DNA of 57,383 nt, from contig NZ_FCOX02000049.1 in the NCBI RefSeq assembly GCF_900044055.2, forward strand, positions 1 to 57,383, given 5' to 3'. Below, in pieces: positions 1 to 10,598 of this stretch. The translations under genes were made by a program, and so were the position numbers. The notes beneath the pieces are model-generated. The model ran no database searches. It was not told the DNA's origin and was given only the letters and a program-made list of their open reading frames with translations. Numbering within the stretch: the stretch's first letter is position 1; every line of letters starts with the position of its first letter. The stretch is from Caballeronia calidae. Its GTDB lineage: Bacteria > Pseudomonadota > Gammaproteobacteria > Burkholderiales > Burkholderiaceae.

Positions 1-370
1 GCACAGAAGCACTCTCGTGGTCCGGCAGTAGCGAGTGCCCTCACAAAACTCTCCGGGCTTGGATCGCGCACGGTCTGTCACATCGCGCCACTCAACTGAC
101 TGGTAAGGCGCCAAATAGCTCCGGCCCGCTGCGCGGCCGACCGGTCCATCGGGGATGCGCGTGCATCTTTACTAACGCTTCCATCTCACTGCATTCGCCC
201 ACCGGCGGTTTCCCTTGCAAACCCAACGGCAGCGCGTAGCGCTGTGCCGGAGCTCTTTCGCGCTGAACCCGTGCCCTAAATGTTCTAGCTTGTCAGACCG
301 TGCGCGGTCCAAGCCCGGTTAGGCCTATGAGGGCACTCGCTACTGCTGGACCACTTGCGAAGTTCTGTGC
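1..370. repeat. Inverted-repeat element with about 80-bp arms
   Basis: Positions 1-80 and the reverse complement of 291-370 align without gaps over 80 bases with about 15 mismatches, mostly clustered at arm positions 9-16 and 45-52. The best-kept blocks are the stretch around gtggtcc..gcagtagcgagtgccctca and the stretch ccgggcttgga.cgcgcacggtctg. The arms enclose about 210 bases (81-290) with no credible gene; this interior holds a short hairpin, cagcgc-gta-gcgctg, near 231-245. The left arm starts at the first base of the window, so the element may extend beyond it. The geometry fits a non-autonomous mobile element or a palindromic intergenic repeat. No transposase and no target-site duplication could be identified. 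Open frames here look like chance translations. Confidence 0.7.
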
Positions 371-415
371 CGCGGCCGGCCTGAAGTGCTTAGGCTGGGG
401 ATAGCTGTTTCTTTG

Positions 416-447
416 GTTACTTTCTTTGCAGCAGCAAAGAAAGTGAC
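416..447. repeat. 14-bp stem hairpin repeat in nrdA downstream region
   Basis: Bases 416-429 (gttactttctttgc) and 434-447 (gcaaagaaagtgac) form an inverted repeat with a single T/C difference, readable as a G-U pair in RNA, around the four-base loop agca. It lies about 150 bases past the nrdA stop codon in the direction of nrdA transcription, so it could protect or end the nrdA message, but no T-run follows on that strand. From memory, short frames translating to residues like VTFFAAAKKVT recur as annotation artefacts in Burkholderia genomes, which suggests a dispersed repeat. I could not check copy number. Confidence 0.65.
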
Positions 448-596
448 TGCCGCCCCGCACAGGGGCAACGCTAATAGACCGACGCGAAAACAGGATCCGG
501 CAACACACAAAAAAAACAAAACGGACCGGCACCAGAGCAAAACGCTGCCCCGATGCCGGCCCGCAAGACCGGCTCCCCCCGGCGCTCAGCCGAAAC
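448..596. other. Gene-free stretch after nrdA
   Basis: No credible gene is seen between the hairpin repeat and the nrdA stop codon. The sequence contains an A-rich run near 510-530 and is otherwise GC-rich. The nrdB partner gene is not in the window; it probably lies beyond the left edge on the minus strand. Confidence 0.5.
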
Positions 597-3605
<3,009 letters not shown>

Positions 3606-4029
3606 TTGCAAAACTCCTGGTGTTCGAATGGTGCGGATGGTCCGCGGATTTATCACTTATGCCGCGCGCGTCACGAGATCGTCATGAAGCTCGCGCGGTG
3701 TTTTGGCGGTAAAGCCGGGCTGTGAATGCAGCAGGCTGGAAACACGAATCGCGGCGCTTACGGCCCGCATTGTTTTTGGCGTCTCATGCGGTGCCCGCGT
3801 TGGCGCGCGGTGTCGGTCGACGCAACTCGCGCTTGCTTGCTTGCCTCCTTCACGGTGCTGCTCGCTGGCGCTCGATGCGCCCGACGCCTCTCTCCTCGCA
3901 AAGAGAAACCGTCTCGCGCATCGCCCCGGGCCAGCCAAACTTCTCTTACGCCGGAAAGCCGGCGGCGCCGGCTCGTCGGAGCAGGCGCCGCCTTAACAAC
4001 ACAAGATCTAGTGCAAAGTACGTCTGTCG
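3606..4029 (-). other. Long structured 5' leader of nrdA
   Basis: If transcription starts about seven bases below the -10 element, nrdA has a leader of roughly 420 nt. Two strong nested inverted repeats are present. At 3961-3992 the arms ggcggcgcc/ggcgccgcc enclose a second pair gctc/gagc closing a four-base loop. At 3873-3923 the arms cgatgcgc/gcgcatcg enclose gacg/cgtc and then tctc/gaga pairings. Neither is followed by a T-run, so they do not look like plain terminators. A minus-strand frame ending at 3657, just before the nrdA start region, could encode a leader peptide but has no supporting feature. I do not recognise a known riboswitch. Confidence 0.5.
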
Positions 4030-4063
4030 GCACCAAGTATAGTGGACATCCCTCCAGTCTCAA
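3999..4063 (-). promoter_or_regulatory. nrdA promoter with tandem NrdR boxes
   Basis: Read on the minus strand, a sigma70-like promoter has -35 TTGAGA (4058-4063), a 16-bp spacer and -10 TATACT (4036-4041). Two 16-bp sequences resemble the NrdR box consensus acaCwAtATaTwGtgt: CCACTATACTTGGTGC (4030-4045, 11 of 16 matches) overlaps the -10 element, and GCACTAGATCTTGTGT (3999-4014, 13 of 16) lies just past the start point. They are 15 bp apart, so their centres are 31 bp or three helical turns apart, the usual arrangement for cooperative NrdR binding. NrdR is the nucleotide-sensing repressor of ribonucleotide reductase genes; repression when dATP is plentiful is inferred. Confidence 0.85.
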
Positions 4064-4179
4064 AAAGTTTTATTTGCTTTGGATATGCCGCCGCGGGGTT
4101 GACTTTTGCTATCGCAAAGTGCGACAAGGCCTCGCGCGCGACGCTGCTGCGCCGCAACGAGAAAGACCTTAAGCAGCGC

Positions 4180-4776
4180 TCAGATGTTGGACTGGAACGG
4201 GAAGTACGAAGGCGGCAACGCGCTGTCATGACGCAGACGCGGCCAGTCGAAATGCGGGCCGGGATCGGTCTTGCGGCCGGGCGCGATATCGGAATGTCCG
4301 GCCAGCGCGTCGATCGGATAACGCTTCACGATGATGCGCGTAAGCGCGCTCAGCGCTTCGTATTGCGCGTCTTCGAACGGCATGCGGTCGCTGCCTTCGA
4401 GCTCGATGCCGATCGAAAAGTCGTTGCAGCGCTCGCGTCCGCAGAAGGACGAGACGCCCGCGTGCCACGCGCGTTCATCGCAGGAGACGAACTGCTGAAT
4501 TTCACCGCCGCGGCGGATCACGAAGTGCGCCGACACGCGCATGCCGCGCAGATGATCGAAGTACGGATGCGCGTCGTGATCCAGCGTGTTGAGGAAAAAA
4601 TCGGCGATGGCGTTCGTCGTGAAGTCGTCCGGCGGCAGGCTGATGTTGTGCACGACGATGAGCGTCGGCACCGCGTCGTCCGGACGCGCCTCGAAGTTCG
4701 GCGACGGTAGGCGCGTCGCGTTGGTGAGCCAGCCTTGCGCGTCGATATGCGGATCGCGGCTGGAAGCGATGTTCAT
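4180..4776 (-). CDS. ampD: 1,6-anhydro-N-acetylmuramyl-L-alanine amidase AmpD
   Basis: This cytoplasmic zinc amidase removes the peptide from 1,6-anhydroMurNAc-peptides imported during peptidoglycan recycling; by lowering these signals it keeps AmpR-controlled beta-lactamase genes quiet in species that have them. The 198-residue product has the usual length. Likely zinc ligands are His43 (VVHNISLPP) and His161 and Asp171 (GHSDIAPGRKTDPG), with Glu125 in the conserved IGIELEG segment. The ATG at 4776 overlaps the stop codon of the upstream PP0621-like gene as ATGA, which implies translational coupling. A longer frame upstream is a shadow of that neighbour. Confidence 0.96.
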   Translation of the reverse strand: MNIASSRDPHIDAQGWLTNATRLPSPNFEARPDDAVPTLIVVHNISLPPDDFTTNAIADFFLNTLDHDAHPYFDHLRGMRVSAHFVIRRGGEIQQFVSCDERAWHAGVSSFCGRERCNDFSIGIELEGSDRMPFEDAQYEALSALTRIIVKRYPIDALAGHSDIAPGRKTDPGPHFDWPRLRHDSALPPSYFPFQSNI

Positions 4777-5114
4777 CGTGCGTCGCGTCCGGCCGGACGG
4801 CTCGCGAAATGGCGCGCGTGATCGGCGCAGCAGAAGCGCTCGCCCGCGACGACGATCGATTCGCTGCGCGGCGTGTGAACGCCGCATTGCGCGCAACGGA
4901 TGAGCGGATCGGCGAGTTGCGGCGCGCCGTGCGCCGCGCCATTGCCGTTGCGCGCGTGGTGCGCGCCGTTGGCGCCACCGGCCGTCGCGCCGCCCGCGGG
5001 TCGCGCGCCGGCTTGTGCTTCGCCTTGCTGCGCGCGCTCGTTCGCGCGGCGCAGCTTCTTCAGGAGCCATTGGCACACAAAGAAGAGGACGACGAGGAAG
5101 AAGAAATTTCGCAT
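4773..5114 (-). CDS. PP0621-like small membrane protein with Cys-rich tail
   Basis: This 113-residue protein starts with a hydrophobic segment (about residues 3-18, FFFLVVLFFVCQWLL) followed by a positively charged stretch, so it is probably anchored in the inner membrane with a cytoplasmic C-terminus. A long Gly/Ala-rich low-complexity linker leads to a conserved C-terminal motif, CAQCG...FCCADH, that resembles a zinc ribbon. This matches the PP0621 family of unknown function, typically found beside ampD. Its stop codon overlaps the ampD start (ATGA), so the two are made together. A role in envelope homeostasis is only suggested by context. Confidence 0.85.
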   Translation of the reverse strand: MRNFFFLVVLFFVCQWLLKKLRRANERAQQGEAQAGARPAGGATAGGANGAHHARNGNGAAHGAPQLADPLIRCAQCGVHTPRSESIVVAGERFCCADHARHFASRPAGRDAR

Positions 5115-5150
5115 CGAATGAATGCCGATAAATGGTGCGCGTGCGGACGC

Positions 5151-6059
5151 TCAGACGACTGCGCGATGCAGCAGCACTTCGAACACGAAGCGGCTGCCGA
5201 CATACGCGAGCAGCAGCGCAGCGAACGAAGCGAGCACCCAGCGCAATGCCGCGCGTCCGCGCCATCCGGAGATGCGGCGCGCGGTGAGCAACGCGCCGAA
5301 CATGAGCCAGGAGAGAAACGCGAACACGGTTTTGTGATCGAACTGAAGCGCGCGATTGAGCAGTTGCTCATTGAACGCGACGCCCGACACCAGCGTGAGC
5401 GTGAGCAGCACGAAGCCCGCCGCGATCAGACGGAACAGCAGCTTTTCGAGCGTCAGAAGCGGCGGCAGCGTGTCGAGCCAACTCGCGAGCCAGCCGTTGC
5501 CGGTATGACGCGTAGCCAGCCCGCGCATGTGTTGCAGACGGCGTTCGAGCAGCAGCATCAGCACGGCGTGCAGCGCGGCGATCGCGAACAGCCCGTACGC
5601 GATGTTCGCGATCAGGAAGTGCAGCTTGAACATCGGTGCGGCGGAGTAGGACAGCACGCGCACGCCGCCGAAGACGAGAGGCAGCAGAGACGCAATGCAC
5701 GCGAGCGGCAGCACGAGCAGGCGCAAACCGTCAAGCGGGAAGAAAAAGCTTTCGATCCAGTAGATGCCGGCGCCGAGCCAGAACATCGCGGAGAGCGCGA
5801 ACGCGAAGCCGAAGATCATCGCGTTCTGGGGGAAGATCGTCGCGTGCAGCAACAGGCCATGCACGAGCAACGCTATTAATAATAGAGCGCGTCCGATACC
5901 GCCCATGCCGGACGCCGTTTTCGGCCCCGACGGCGGTGCAATGCCCGAAGGCACGCCCGCCAGCGCCGGCTCCACGGCCGTGTGGCGATGCGCGCGCCAG
6001 CCCGCCACGGCAAGTCCGCCGTAGAGAAGCGCAGTGAGGGCATACAGTACAATATCCAT
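5151..6059 (-). CDS. CcsA/CcmC-like cytochrome c assembly membrane protein (YpjD type)
   Basis: This 302-residue protein is built from about eight hydrophobic segments, starting with one at the N-terminus (IVLYALTALLYGGLAVAG). It matches the cytochrome c assembly protein superfamily, whose members handle heme in the inner membrane. Histidines lie in or near membrane segments, for example FKLHFLIANIAYGL and LQFDHKTVFAFLSW, as expected for heme ligands. It lies divergent from ffh, the same arrangement as ypjD-ffh in E. coli, so it is better seen as a YpjD-like protein than as the dedicated CcsA of a system II cytochrome c pathway. Its substrate is unknown. It is the first gene upstream of the PP0621-like gene and ampD. 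Confidence 0.88.
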   Translation of the reverse strand: MDIVLYALTALLYGGLAVAGWRAHRHTAVEPALAGVPSGIAPPSGPKTASGMGGIGRALLLIALLVHGLLLHATIFPQNAMIFGFAFALSAMFWLGAGIYWIESFFFPLDGLRLLVLPLACIASLLPLVFGGVRVLSYSAAPMFKLHFLIANIAYGLFAIAALHAVLMLLLERRLQHMRGLATRHTGNGWLASWLDTLPPLLTLEKLLFRLIAAGFVLLTLTLVSGVAFNEQLLNRALQFDHKTVFAFLSWLMFGALLTARRISGWRGRAALRWVLASFAALLLAYVGSRFVFEVLLHRAVV

Positions 6060-6169
6060 GTTCGAAGTTTACACTAGGCCCCTGAATCGCGACGTTTTCT
6101 CCCTTGCGGCAACGCGGGGCGGCGTGTGGCGTCGCGCTGAAAAAGGGCCGCATTCTCTACCGTTTCCCC

Positions 6170-7537
6170 ATGCTCGATAACCTCACTCAACGGATGGCGC
6201 GCGTCGTCAAGACGCTGCGCGGCGAGGCCCGGCTCACCGAGGCCAACACGCAGGAGATGCTGCGCGAAGTGCGGCTCGCGCTGCTCGAAGCGGACGTGGC
6301 GCTGCCGGTCGTGCGCGAGTTCATCGCGAAGGTGAAGGAAAAGGCGCTCGGCGAGGAAGTGCTGTCGAGTCTGTCGCCGGGTCAGGCGCTCGTCGGCGTC
6401 GTCCAGAAGGAACTGACCGCCGTCATCGGCGGCGATTACGAAGGCAAGGCCGCCGAGCTGAATCTCGCCGTCGCGCCGCCCGCCGTGATCCTGATGGCCG
6501 GCCTGCAGGGCGCGGGTAAAACCACGACCACCGGCAAGCTCGCCAAGCTCCTGCGCGAGAAGAGCAAGAAGAAAGTGCTCACCGTTTCCGTCGACGTGTA
6601 CCGCCCCGCCGCTATCCGTCAGCTGCAGACGGTGACCGAGCAGGTCGGCGCGGACTTCTTCCCGTCGGAGCCGAATCAGAAGCCGGCCGATATCGCGCGC
6701 GCGGCGATCGACTGGGCGAAGCGTCACTATCACGACGTCGTGATCGTCGATACCGCCGGCCGTCTCGGCATCGACGAAGCGATGATGAAAGAGATCAGCG
6801 AGCTGCACACGCTGCTCAAGCCCGCTGAAACGCTCTTCGTCGTCGATGCCATGCTCGGCCAGGACGCCGTCAACACTGCGAAGGCGTTCAACGACGCGCT
6901 GCCGCTCACGGGCGTCGTGCTCACCAAGCTCGACGGCGATTCGCGCGGCGGCGCGGCGCTCTCCGTGCGCCACGTCACCGGCAAGCCGATCAAGTTCGTC
7001 GGCGTGGCAGAAAAGCTCGACGGCCTCGAAGTCTTCCATCCGGATCGCATGGCGAACCGGATTCTCGGCATGGGCGACATTCTCGCGCTCGTCGAGGAGG
7101 CACAGCGCGGCGTCGATACGGCCGCTGCGCAGAAGCTCGCCGACAAGGTCAAGAAAGGCGGCGACTTCGATCTGAACGACTTCAAGGCGCAGTTGTCGCA
7201 AATGAAGAAGATGGGCGGTCTTTCGTCGCTCATGGATAAATTGCCGGCACAGTTCCAGCAGGCCGCGCAAGGCGCGGACATGAACAACGCCGAGAAGCAG
7301 ATGCGCCGCATGGAAGGTATCATCAACTCGATGACGCTGCAGGAGCGCGCAAAGCCCGAGCTCATCAAGGCGGCGCGCAAACGCCGCATCGCCGCGGGCG
7401 CGGGCGTGCATGTGCAGGAAGTGAATCGCATGCTCAATCAGTACGAGCAGATGCGCGGCATGATGAAAAAGCTCAAGGGCGGCAACCTGCAGAAGATGAT
7501 GCGCGGCATGAAGGGCATGCTGCCCGGCATGCGCTGA
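6170..7537 (+). CDS. ffh: Signal recognition particle protein Ffh
   Basis: Ffh binds 4.5S RNA and the signal sequences of nascent membrane proteins and delivers ribosomes to FtsY at the inner membrane. The 455-residue product has the N domain (about 1-95), a GTPase G domain with GLQGAGKTTTTGKL (111-124), DTAGRL and TKLDGDSRGGAAL, and a methionine-rich C-terminal M domain (MRGMMKKLKGG, MMRGMKGMLPG) that grips signal peptides and RNA. The start was set at the ATG at 6170 (MLDNLTQRMARV), where family similarity begins. A hairpin terminator follows at 7553. Confidence 0.98.
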   Translation: MLDNLTQRMARVVKTLRGEARLTEANTQEMLREVRLALLEADVALPVVREFIAKVKEKALGEEVLSSLSPGQALVGVVQKELTAVIGGDYEGKAAELNLAVAPPAVILMAGLQGAGKTTTTGKLAKLLREKSKKKVLTVSVDVYRPAAIRQLQTVTEQVGADFFPSEPNQKPADIARAAIDWAKRHYHDVVIVDTAGRLGIDEAMMKEISELHTLLKPAETLFVVDAMLGQDAVNTAKAFNDALPLTGVVLTKLDGDSRGGAALSVRHVTGKPIKFVGVAEKLDGLEVFHPDRMANRILGMGDILALVEEAQRGVDTAAAQKLADKVKKGGDFDLNDFKAQLSQMKKMGGLSSLMDKLPAQFQQAAQGADMNNAEKQMRRMEGIINSMTLQERAKPELIKAARKRRIAAGAGVHVQEVNRMLNQYEQMRGMMKKLKGGNLQKMMRGMKGMLPGMR

Positions 7538-7552
7538 TCCGCACTTTTATTG

Positions 7553-7597
7553 AACCCGCGTTCTCTTCGGTCGTCCGACTCGAAGAAACGCGGGTTT
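7553..7597 (+). terminator. Putative terminator after ffh
   Basis: An inverted repeat pairs aacccgcgttctcttcg with cgaagaaacgcgggtt around a loop of about a dozen bases. It ends in a short gggttta rather than a long T-run, so it is likely a modest intrinsic terminator between ffh and the phosphoribosyltransferase gene. Confidence 0.65.
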
Positions 7598-7660
7598 ATC
7601 ATATGGCGCACGCCGCCGTTTTTTTCCACACTAAGAAGTCAGCCTTTCCCGCTTCCCCTT

Positions 7661-8212
7661 ATGAATCGCGAAGAAGCCCTCCACATTTTCAGCCACTCCG
7701 AAGAAATCGTGACGGCTGACGAAGTCAACGCATCGATCGGCAAGATGGCCTCGGCCATCAAGGCGGCGACGAAAGACGACTTCCCGCTCGTGCTCTCGGT
7801 CATGGGAGGCGCGGCCGTGTTCACGGGCATGCTGCTGCCGCATCTGGATTTCCCGCTCGAGTTCGATTACATCCACCTGACGCGCTATCGCAACGCCATC
7901 AAGGGCGGCAGCGAGATGCAGTGGCGCGTGGCGCCGGCGGAATCGGTGAAGGATCGCGTGGTGCTCGTGCTCGACGACATCCTCGACGAAGGCGAGACGA
8001 TGGCCGCCATCCGTGACCGCATCATGGCGATGGGCGCGAAGACGTTTCTCTCCGCGGTGCTGTGCGAGAAGATCATCCCGAAGGCGAAGCCGCTGCGTCC
8101 GGATTTTTGTGGATTCGAAGTGCCGGACCGGTATGTATTCGGCTGCGGCATGGACGCGAAGGGCTACTGGCGGAATTTGCCGACGATCCGCGCGTTGACG
8201 GAAGGCGCGTGA
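7661..8212 (+). CDS. Hypoxanthine-guanine phosphoribosyltransferase family protein
   Basis: This 183-residue type I phosphoribosyltransferase would salvage a purine base by joining it to PRPP to make a nucleotide in the cytoplasm. The PRPP-binding loop is visible as VVLVLDDILDEGETM (about 100-114). A hydrophobic strand with a glycine turn (LVLSVMGGAAVFTGML, about 43-58) precedes it, as in HPRT folds. The C-terminal FCGFEVPDRYVFGCGMD segment also fits. The start is the ATG at 7661; the longer frame runs back through the ffh terminator. Substrate choice between hypoxanthine and guanine cannot be read from the sequence. Confidence 0.92.
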   Translation: MNREEALHIFSHSEEIVTADEVNASIGKMASAIKAATKDDFPLVLSVMGGAAVFTGMLLPHLDFPLEFDYIHLTRYRNAIKGGSEMQWRVAPAESVKDRVVLVLDDILDEGETMAAIRDRIMAMGAKTFLSAVLCEKIIPKAKPLRPDFCGFEVPDRYVFGCGMDAKGYWRNLPTIRALTEGA

Positions 8213-8240
8213 GTTTTTCGCCTTGCGATGCGACACAAAA

Positions 8241-8264
8241 AAAGCGGCCGAGGCCGCTTTTTTC
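8241..8264. terminator. Bidirectional terminator between hpt-like gene and marC
   Basis: The stem aaagcggc/gccgcttt with a four-base loop is flanked by A-runs on the left and T-runs on the right. It can therefore end both the plus-strand phosphoribosyltransferase message and the minus-strand proS-marC message, whose genes converge here. Confidence 0.85.
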
Positions 8265-8862
8265 ATAACTGATGCACGAAAATGCGAATGCCGGTCAATA
8301 TCATCTCGACCGAAATCGCGACAAGCACGAGCCCCATCAGGCGCTCGAACGCCGTCACCACGCGCTCGCCGAGCCACTGCTGAATCTTCTCCGCGAGAAT
8401 CAGCACCACGGCGCAGACGGACATCGTGACCGTCAGCGCGCCGATCCACTCCAGCATCTTCCCCGGCGCCTGCGACGTCAGCAGCATCACGGTAGCGAGC
8501 GCCGAAGGCCCGGCCAGCGCCGGAATCGCCAGCGGCACGATCAGCGGTTCGCCGCCGCGAGAATCACCGCCCATGGCGCCATCGGGATGAGGAAAGATCA
8601 TCCGCAGCGCGATCAGGAACAGCACGATCCCGCCCGCGATGCGCAGCGACAGATCCGTCAGATTCATCGCGCGCAGGAAGCGGTCGCCGGCCAGCATGAA
8701 CACGAGCAGAATGCCGAACGCGATCGCCACTTCCCGGAGAATGACGACGCGGCGCCGCTCCTTCGCGACGCCGCGCAGCGCGTTGATGAAGATCGGGATG
8801 TTGCCGAGCGGATCGGTGATCAGCAGCAGCAGGATCGTCGCCGACAGGAAGTTGTACTGCAT
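8263..8862 (-). CDS. MarC family integral membrane protein
   Basis: This 199-residue protein has about six hydrophobic helices and the MarC family signature near the N-terminus (LLLLITDPLGNIPIFIN, about 11-27). The internal arrangement IVPLAIPALAGPSA is also typical of the YhgN/MarC group. These are inner-membrane proteins of unknown transport function; the link of the name to multiple antibiotic resistance is historical and not supported for E. coli MarC. The ATG at 8862 shares a base with the stop codon of proS (TAATG), so the two genes are probably co-translated. Confidence 0.93.
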   Translation of the reverse strand: MQYNFLSATILLLLITDPLGNIPIFINALRGVAKERRRVVILREVAIAFGILLVFMLAGDRFLRAMNLTDLSLRIAGGIVLFLIALRMIFPHPDGAMGGDSRGGEPLIVPLAIPALAGPSALATVMLLTSQAPGKMLEWIGALTVTMSVCAVVLILAEKIQQWLGERVVTAFERLMGLVLVAISVEMILTGIRIFVHQL

Positions 8863-10598
8863 TACTTCCCGAGCGCCGCCCGCACCTTGCCTGCGACGAC
8901 GTCAGCCGCTTCATCGACCGGCAGCAGCGTCGCTTCGGCGTCGCGGCGGCCCTGATACTCCAGCTTGCCTTCCTTCAGCCCGCGATCGCCGATCACGACG
9001 CGATGCGGCACGCCGATCAGTTCCCAGTCCGCGAACATCACGCCCGGACGCTCGCCGCGATCGTCGAGGATCACGTCGATGCCGGCCTGCTGCAGCGTCG
9101 CGTAGAGCTTGTCGGCCTGCTCGCGCACGGCGTCGCTGCGGTCGTAGCCCATCGGGCAGATCACGACTTCGAACGGCGCGATGGCTTCCGGCCAGATGAT
9201 GCCCTTGTCATCGAAGTTCTGTTCGATCGCCGCGCCCAGCACGCGCGTCACGCCGATGCCGTAGCAGCCCATCTGCATCGGCGCGGGCTTGCCGTTTTCG
9301 TCGAGGAAGGTCGCGCCCATCGCCTCGGAGTACTTCGTGCCGAGCTGGAACACGTGTCCCACTTCGATGCCGCGGCAGATTTCGAGCGCGCCACGGCCGT
9401 CCGGCGACGGATCGCCCGCGACGACATTGCGGATGTCCGCCACTTCCGGCTCGGGCAGATCGCGGCCCCAGTTCACGCCGGTCGTGTGGTAATCGACCTC
9501 GTTCGTGCCGACGACGAAATCGCTCATGTTCGCGACGGTGCGGTCCGCGATCACGCGCACCGGCTTCTTCGTGTCGATGGGACCGAGATAGCCCGGCGGC
9601 GTGCCGAACCATTCGATGATCTCGGCTTCCGTCGCGAAACGATAACCCTTCAGGCCCGGCAGCTTGCCGGTCTTGATGTCGTTGAGCGAGTGGTCGCCGC
9701 GCAGCATCAGCAGCCAGATCGTGGGCTCGGCGCCTTCGTTGTCGGTGGCGAGGACGATCGACTTGATGGTCTTTTCGAGCGGAATGTTCAGAAGCTGCGC
9801 GACGGCCTCGCATTTCGCGGCACCGGGCGTCGGCGTCTTCTTCAACTCTTCGGTCGGCGCAGCGCGCTTCTCGATGAGCGGCAGCGCATCGGCAGCTTCG
9901 ACGTTTGCCGCGAACTCCGAGCTCGGGCAATACGCGATGTCGTCCTCGCCTGTCTCGGCGATCACGTGGAACTCGTGCGAGCCGCTGCCGCCGATCGAGC
10001 CGTTGTCCGCCGCGACCGCGCGGAACTCCAGGCCGATGCGCGTGAAGATGCGCACGTAGGCTTCGTACATCTTGCGATACGACTCGGCAAGGCCGTCGAG
10101 GTCCTTATCGAAGGAATAGGCGTCCTTCATGATGAACTCGCGGCCGCGCATCACGCCGAAGCGCGGACGGATTTCATCGCGGAACTTCGTCTGAATCTGG
10201 TAGAAGTTCACCGGCAACTGGCGATAGCTCTTGATGTCGCGGCGCGCGATGTCCGTCACGACTTCCTCGTGCGTCGGGCCGACGACGAAGTCGCGCTCAT
10301 GGCGATCCTTGAAGCGCAGCAGTTCGGGGCCGTACTGCTCCCAGCGGCCCGATTCCTGCCAGAGCTCGGCGGGCTGCACAGCGGGCATCAGCAATTCGAG
10401 CGCGCCCGCGCGGTTCATCTCTTCACGCACGATGGCTTCGACCTTGCGCACCGAGCGCAGGCCGATCGGCATGTAATCGTAGATGCCGCCCGCGACGCGG
10501 CGGATCATGCCGGCGCGCATCATCAGCTTGTGGCTGACGATCTCGGCGTCGGCGGGAGCTTCTTTCAGGGTGCCGATGAAGAAACGGGATGCTTTCAT
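8862..10598 (-). CDS. proS: Prolyl-tRNA synthetase
   Basis: This class II aminoacyl-tRNA synthetase charges tRNA-Pro. It has 578 residues and the bacterial (E. coli-like) architecture. A catalytic core with class II motif 2 region (TKFRDEIRPRFGVMRGREFI) is split by an editing INS domain (roughly 230-390, including KTIKSIVLATDN) that deacylates mischarged Ala-tRNA-Pro. An anticodon-binding domain forms the C-terminus. The catalytic domain resumes with GCYGIGVTRVLGA. The start at 10598 (MKASRFFIGTLKEAP) matches the family N-terminus. marC follows with an overlapping start codon. A tRNA-Pro gene lies about 6 kb away. Confidence 0.98.
   Translation of the reverse strand: MKASRFFIGTLKEAPADAEIVSHKLMMRAGMIRRVAGGIYDYMPIGLRSVRKVEAIVREEMNRAGALELLMPAVQPAELWQESGRWEQYGPELLRFKDRHERDFVVGPTHEEVVTDIARRDIKSYRQLPVNFYQIQTKFRDEIRPRFGVMRGREFIMKDAYSFDKDLDGLAESYRKMYEAYVRIFTRIGLEFRAVAADNGSIGGSGSHEFHVIAETGEDDIAYCPSSEFAANVEAADALPLIEKRAAPTEELKKTPTPGAAKCEAVAQLLNIPLEKTIKSIVLATDNEGAEPTIWLLMLRGDHSLNDIKTGKLPGLKGYRFATEAEIIEWFGTPPGYLGPIDTKKPVRVIADRTVANMSDFVVGTNEVDYHTTGVNWGRDLPEPEVADIRNVVAGDPSPDGRGALEICRGIEVGHVFQLGTKYSEAMGATFLDENGKPAPMQMGCYGIGVTRVLGAAIEQNFDDKGIIWPEAIAPFEVVICPMGYDRSDAVREQADKLYATLQQAGIDVILDDRGERPGVMFADWELIGVPHRVVIGDRGLKEGKLEYQGRRDAEATLLPVDEAADVVAGKVRAALGK

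Noticed and set aside
3657..3938. 93-codon frame just upstream of nrdA as a leader peptide
   Set aside because: No ribosome-binding site tied to a start, Arg/Ala/Ser-rich, and the frame is one of several overlapping open frames there.
3606..4029. Cobalamin riboswitch in the nrdA leader
   Set aside because: I looked for the conserved B12 box (a gccaggagacc-like sequence) and did not find it on the nrdA strand; the two hairpins do not form the known core.
6074..7411. 445-codon open frame opposite ffh
   Set aside because: Shadow of ffh; composition is that of antisense GC-rich DNA.
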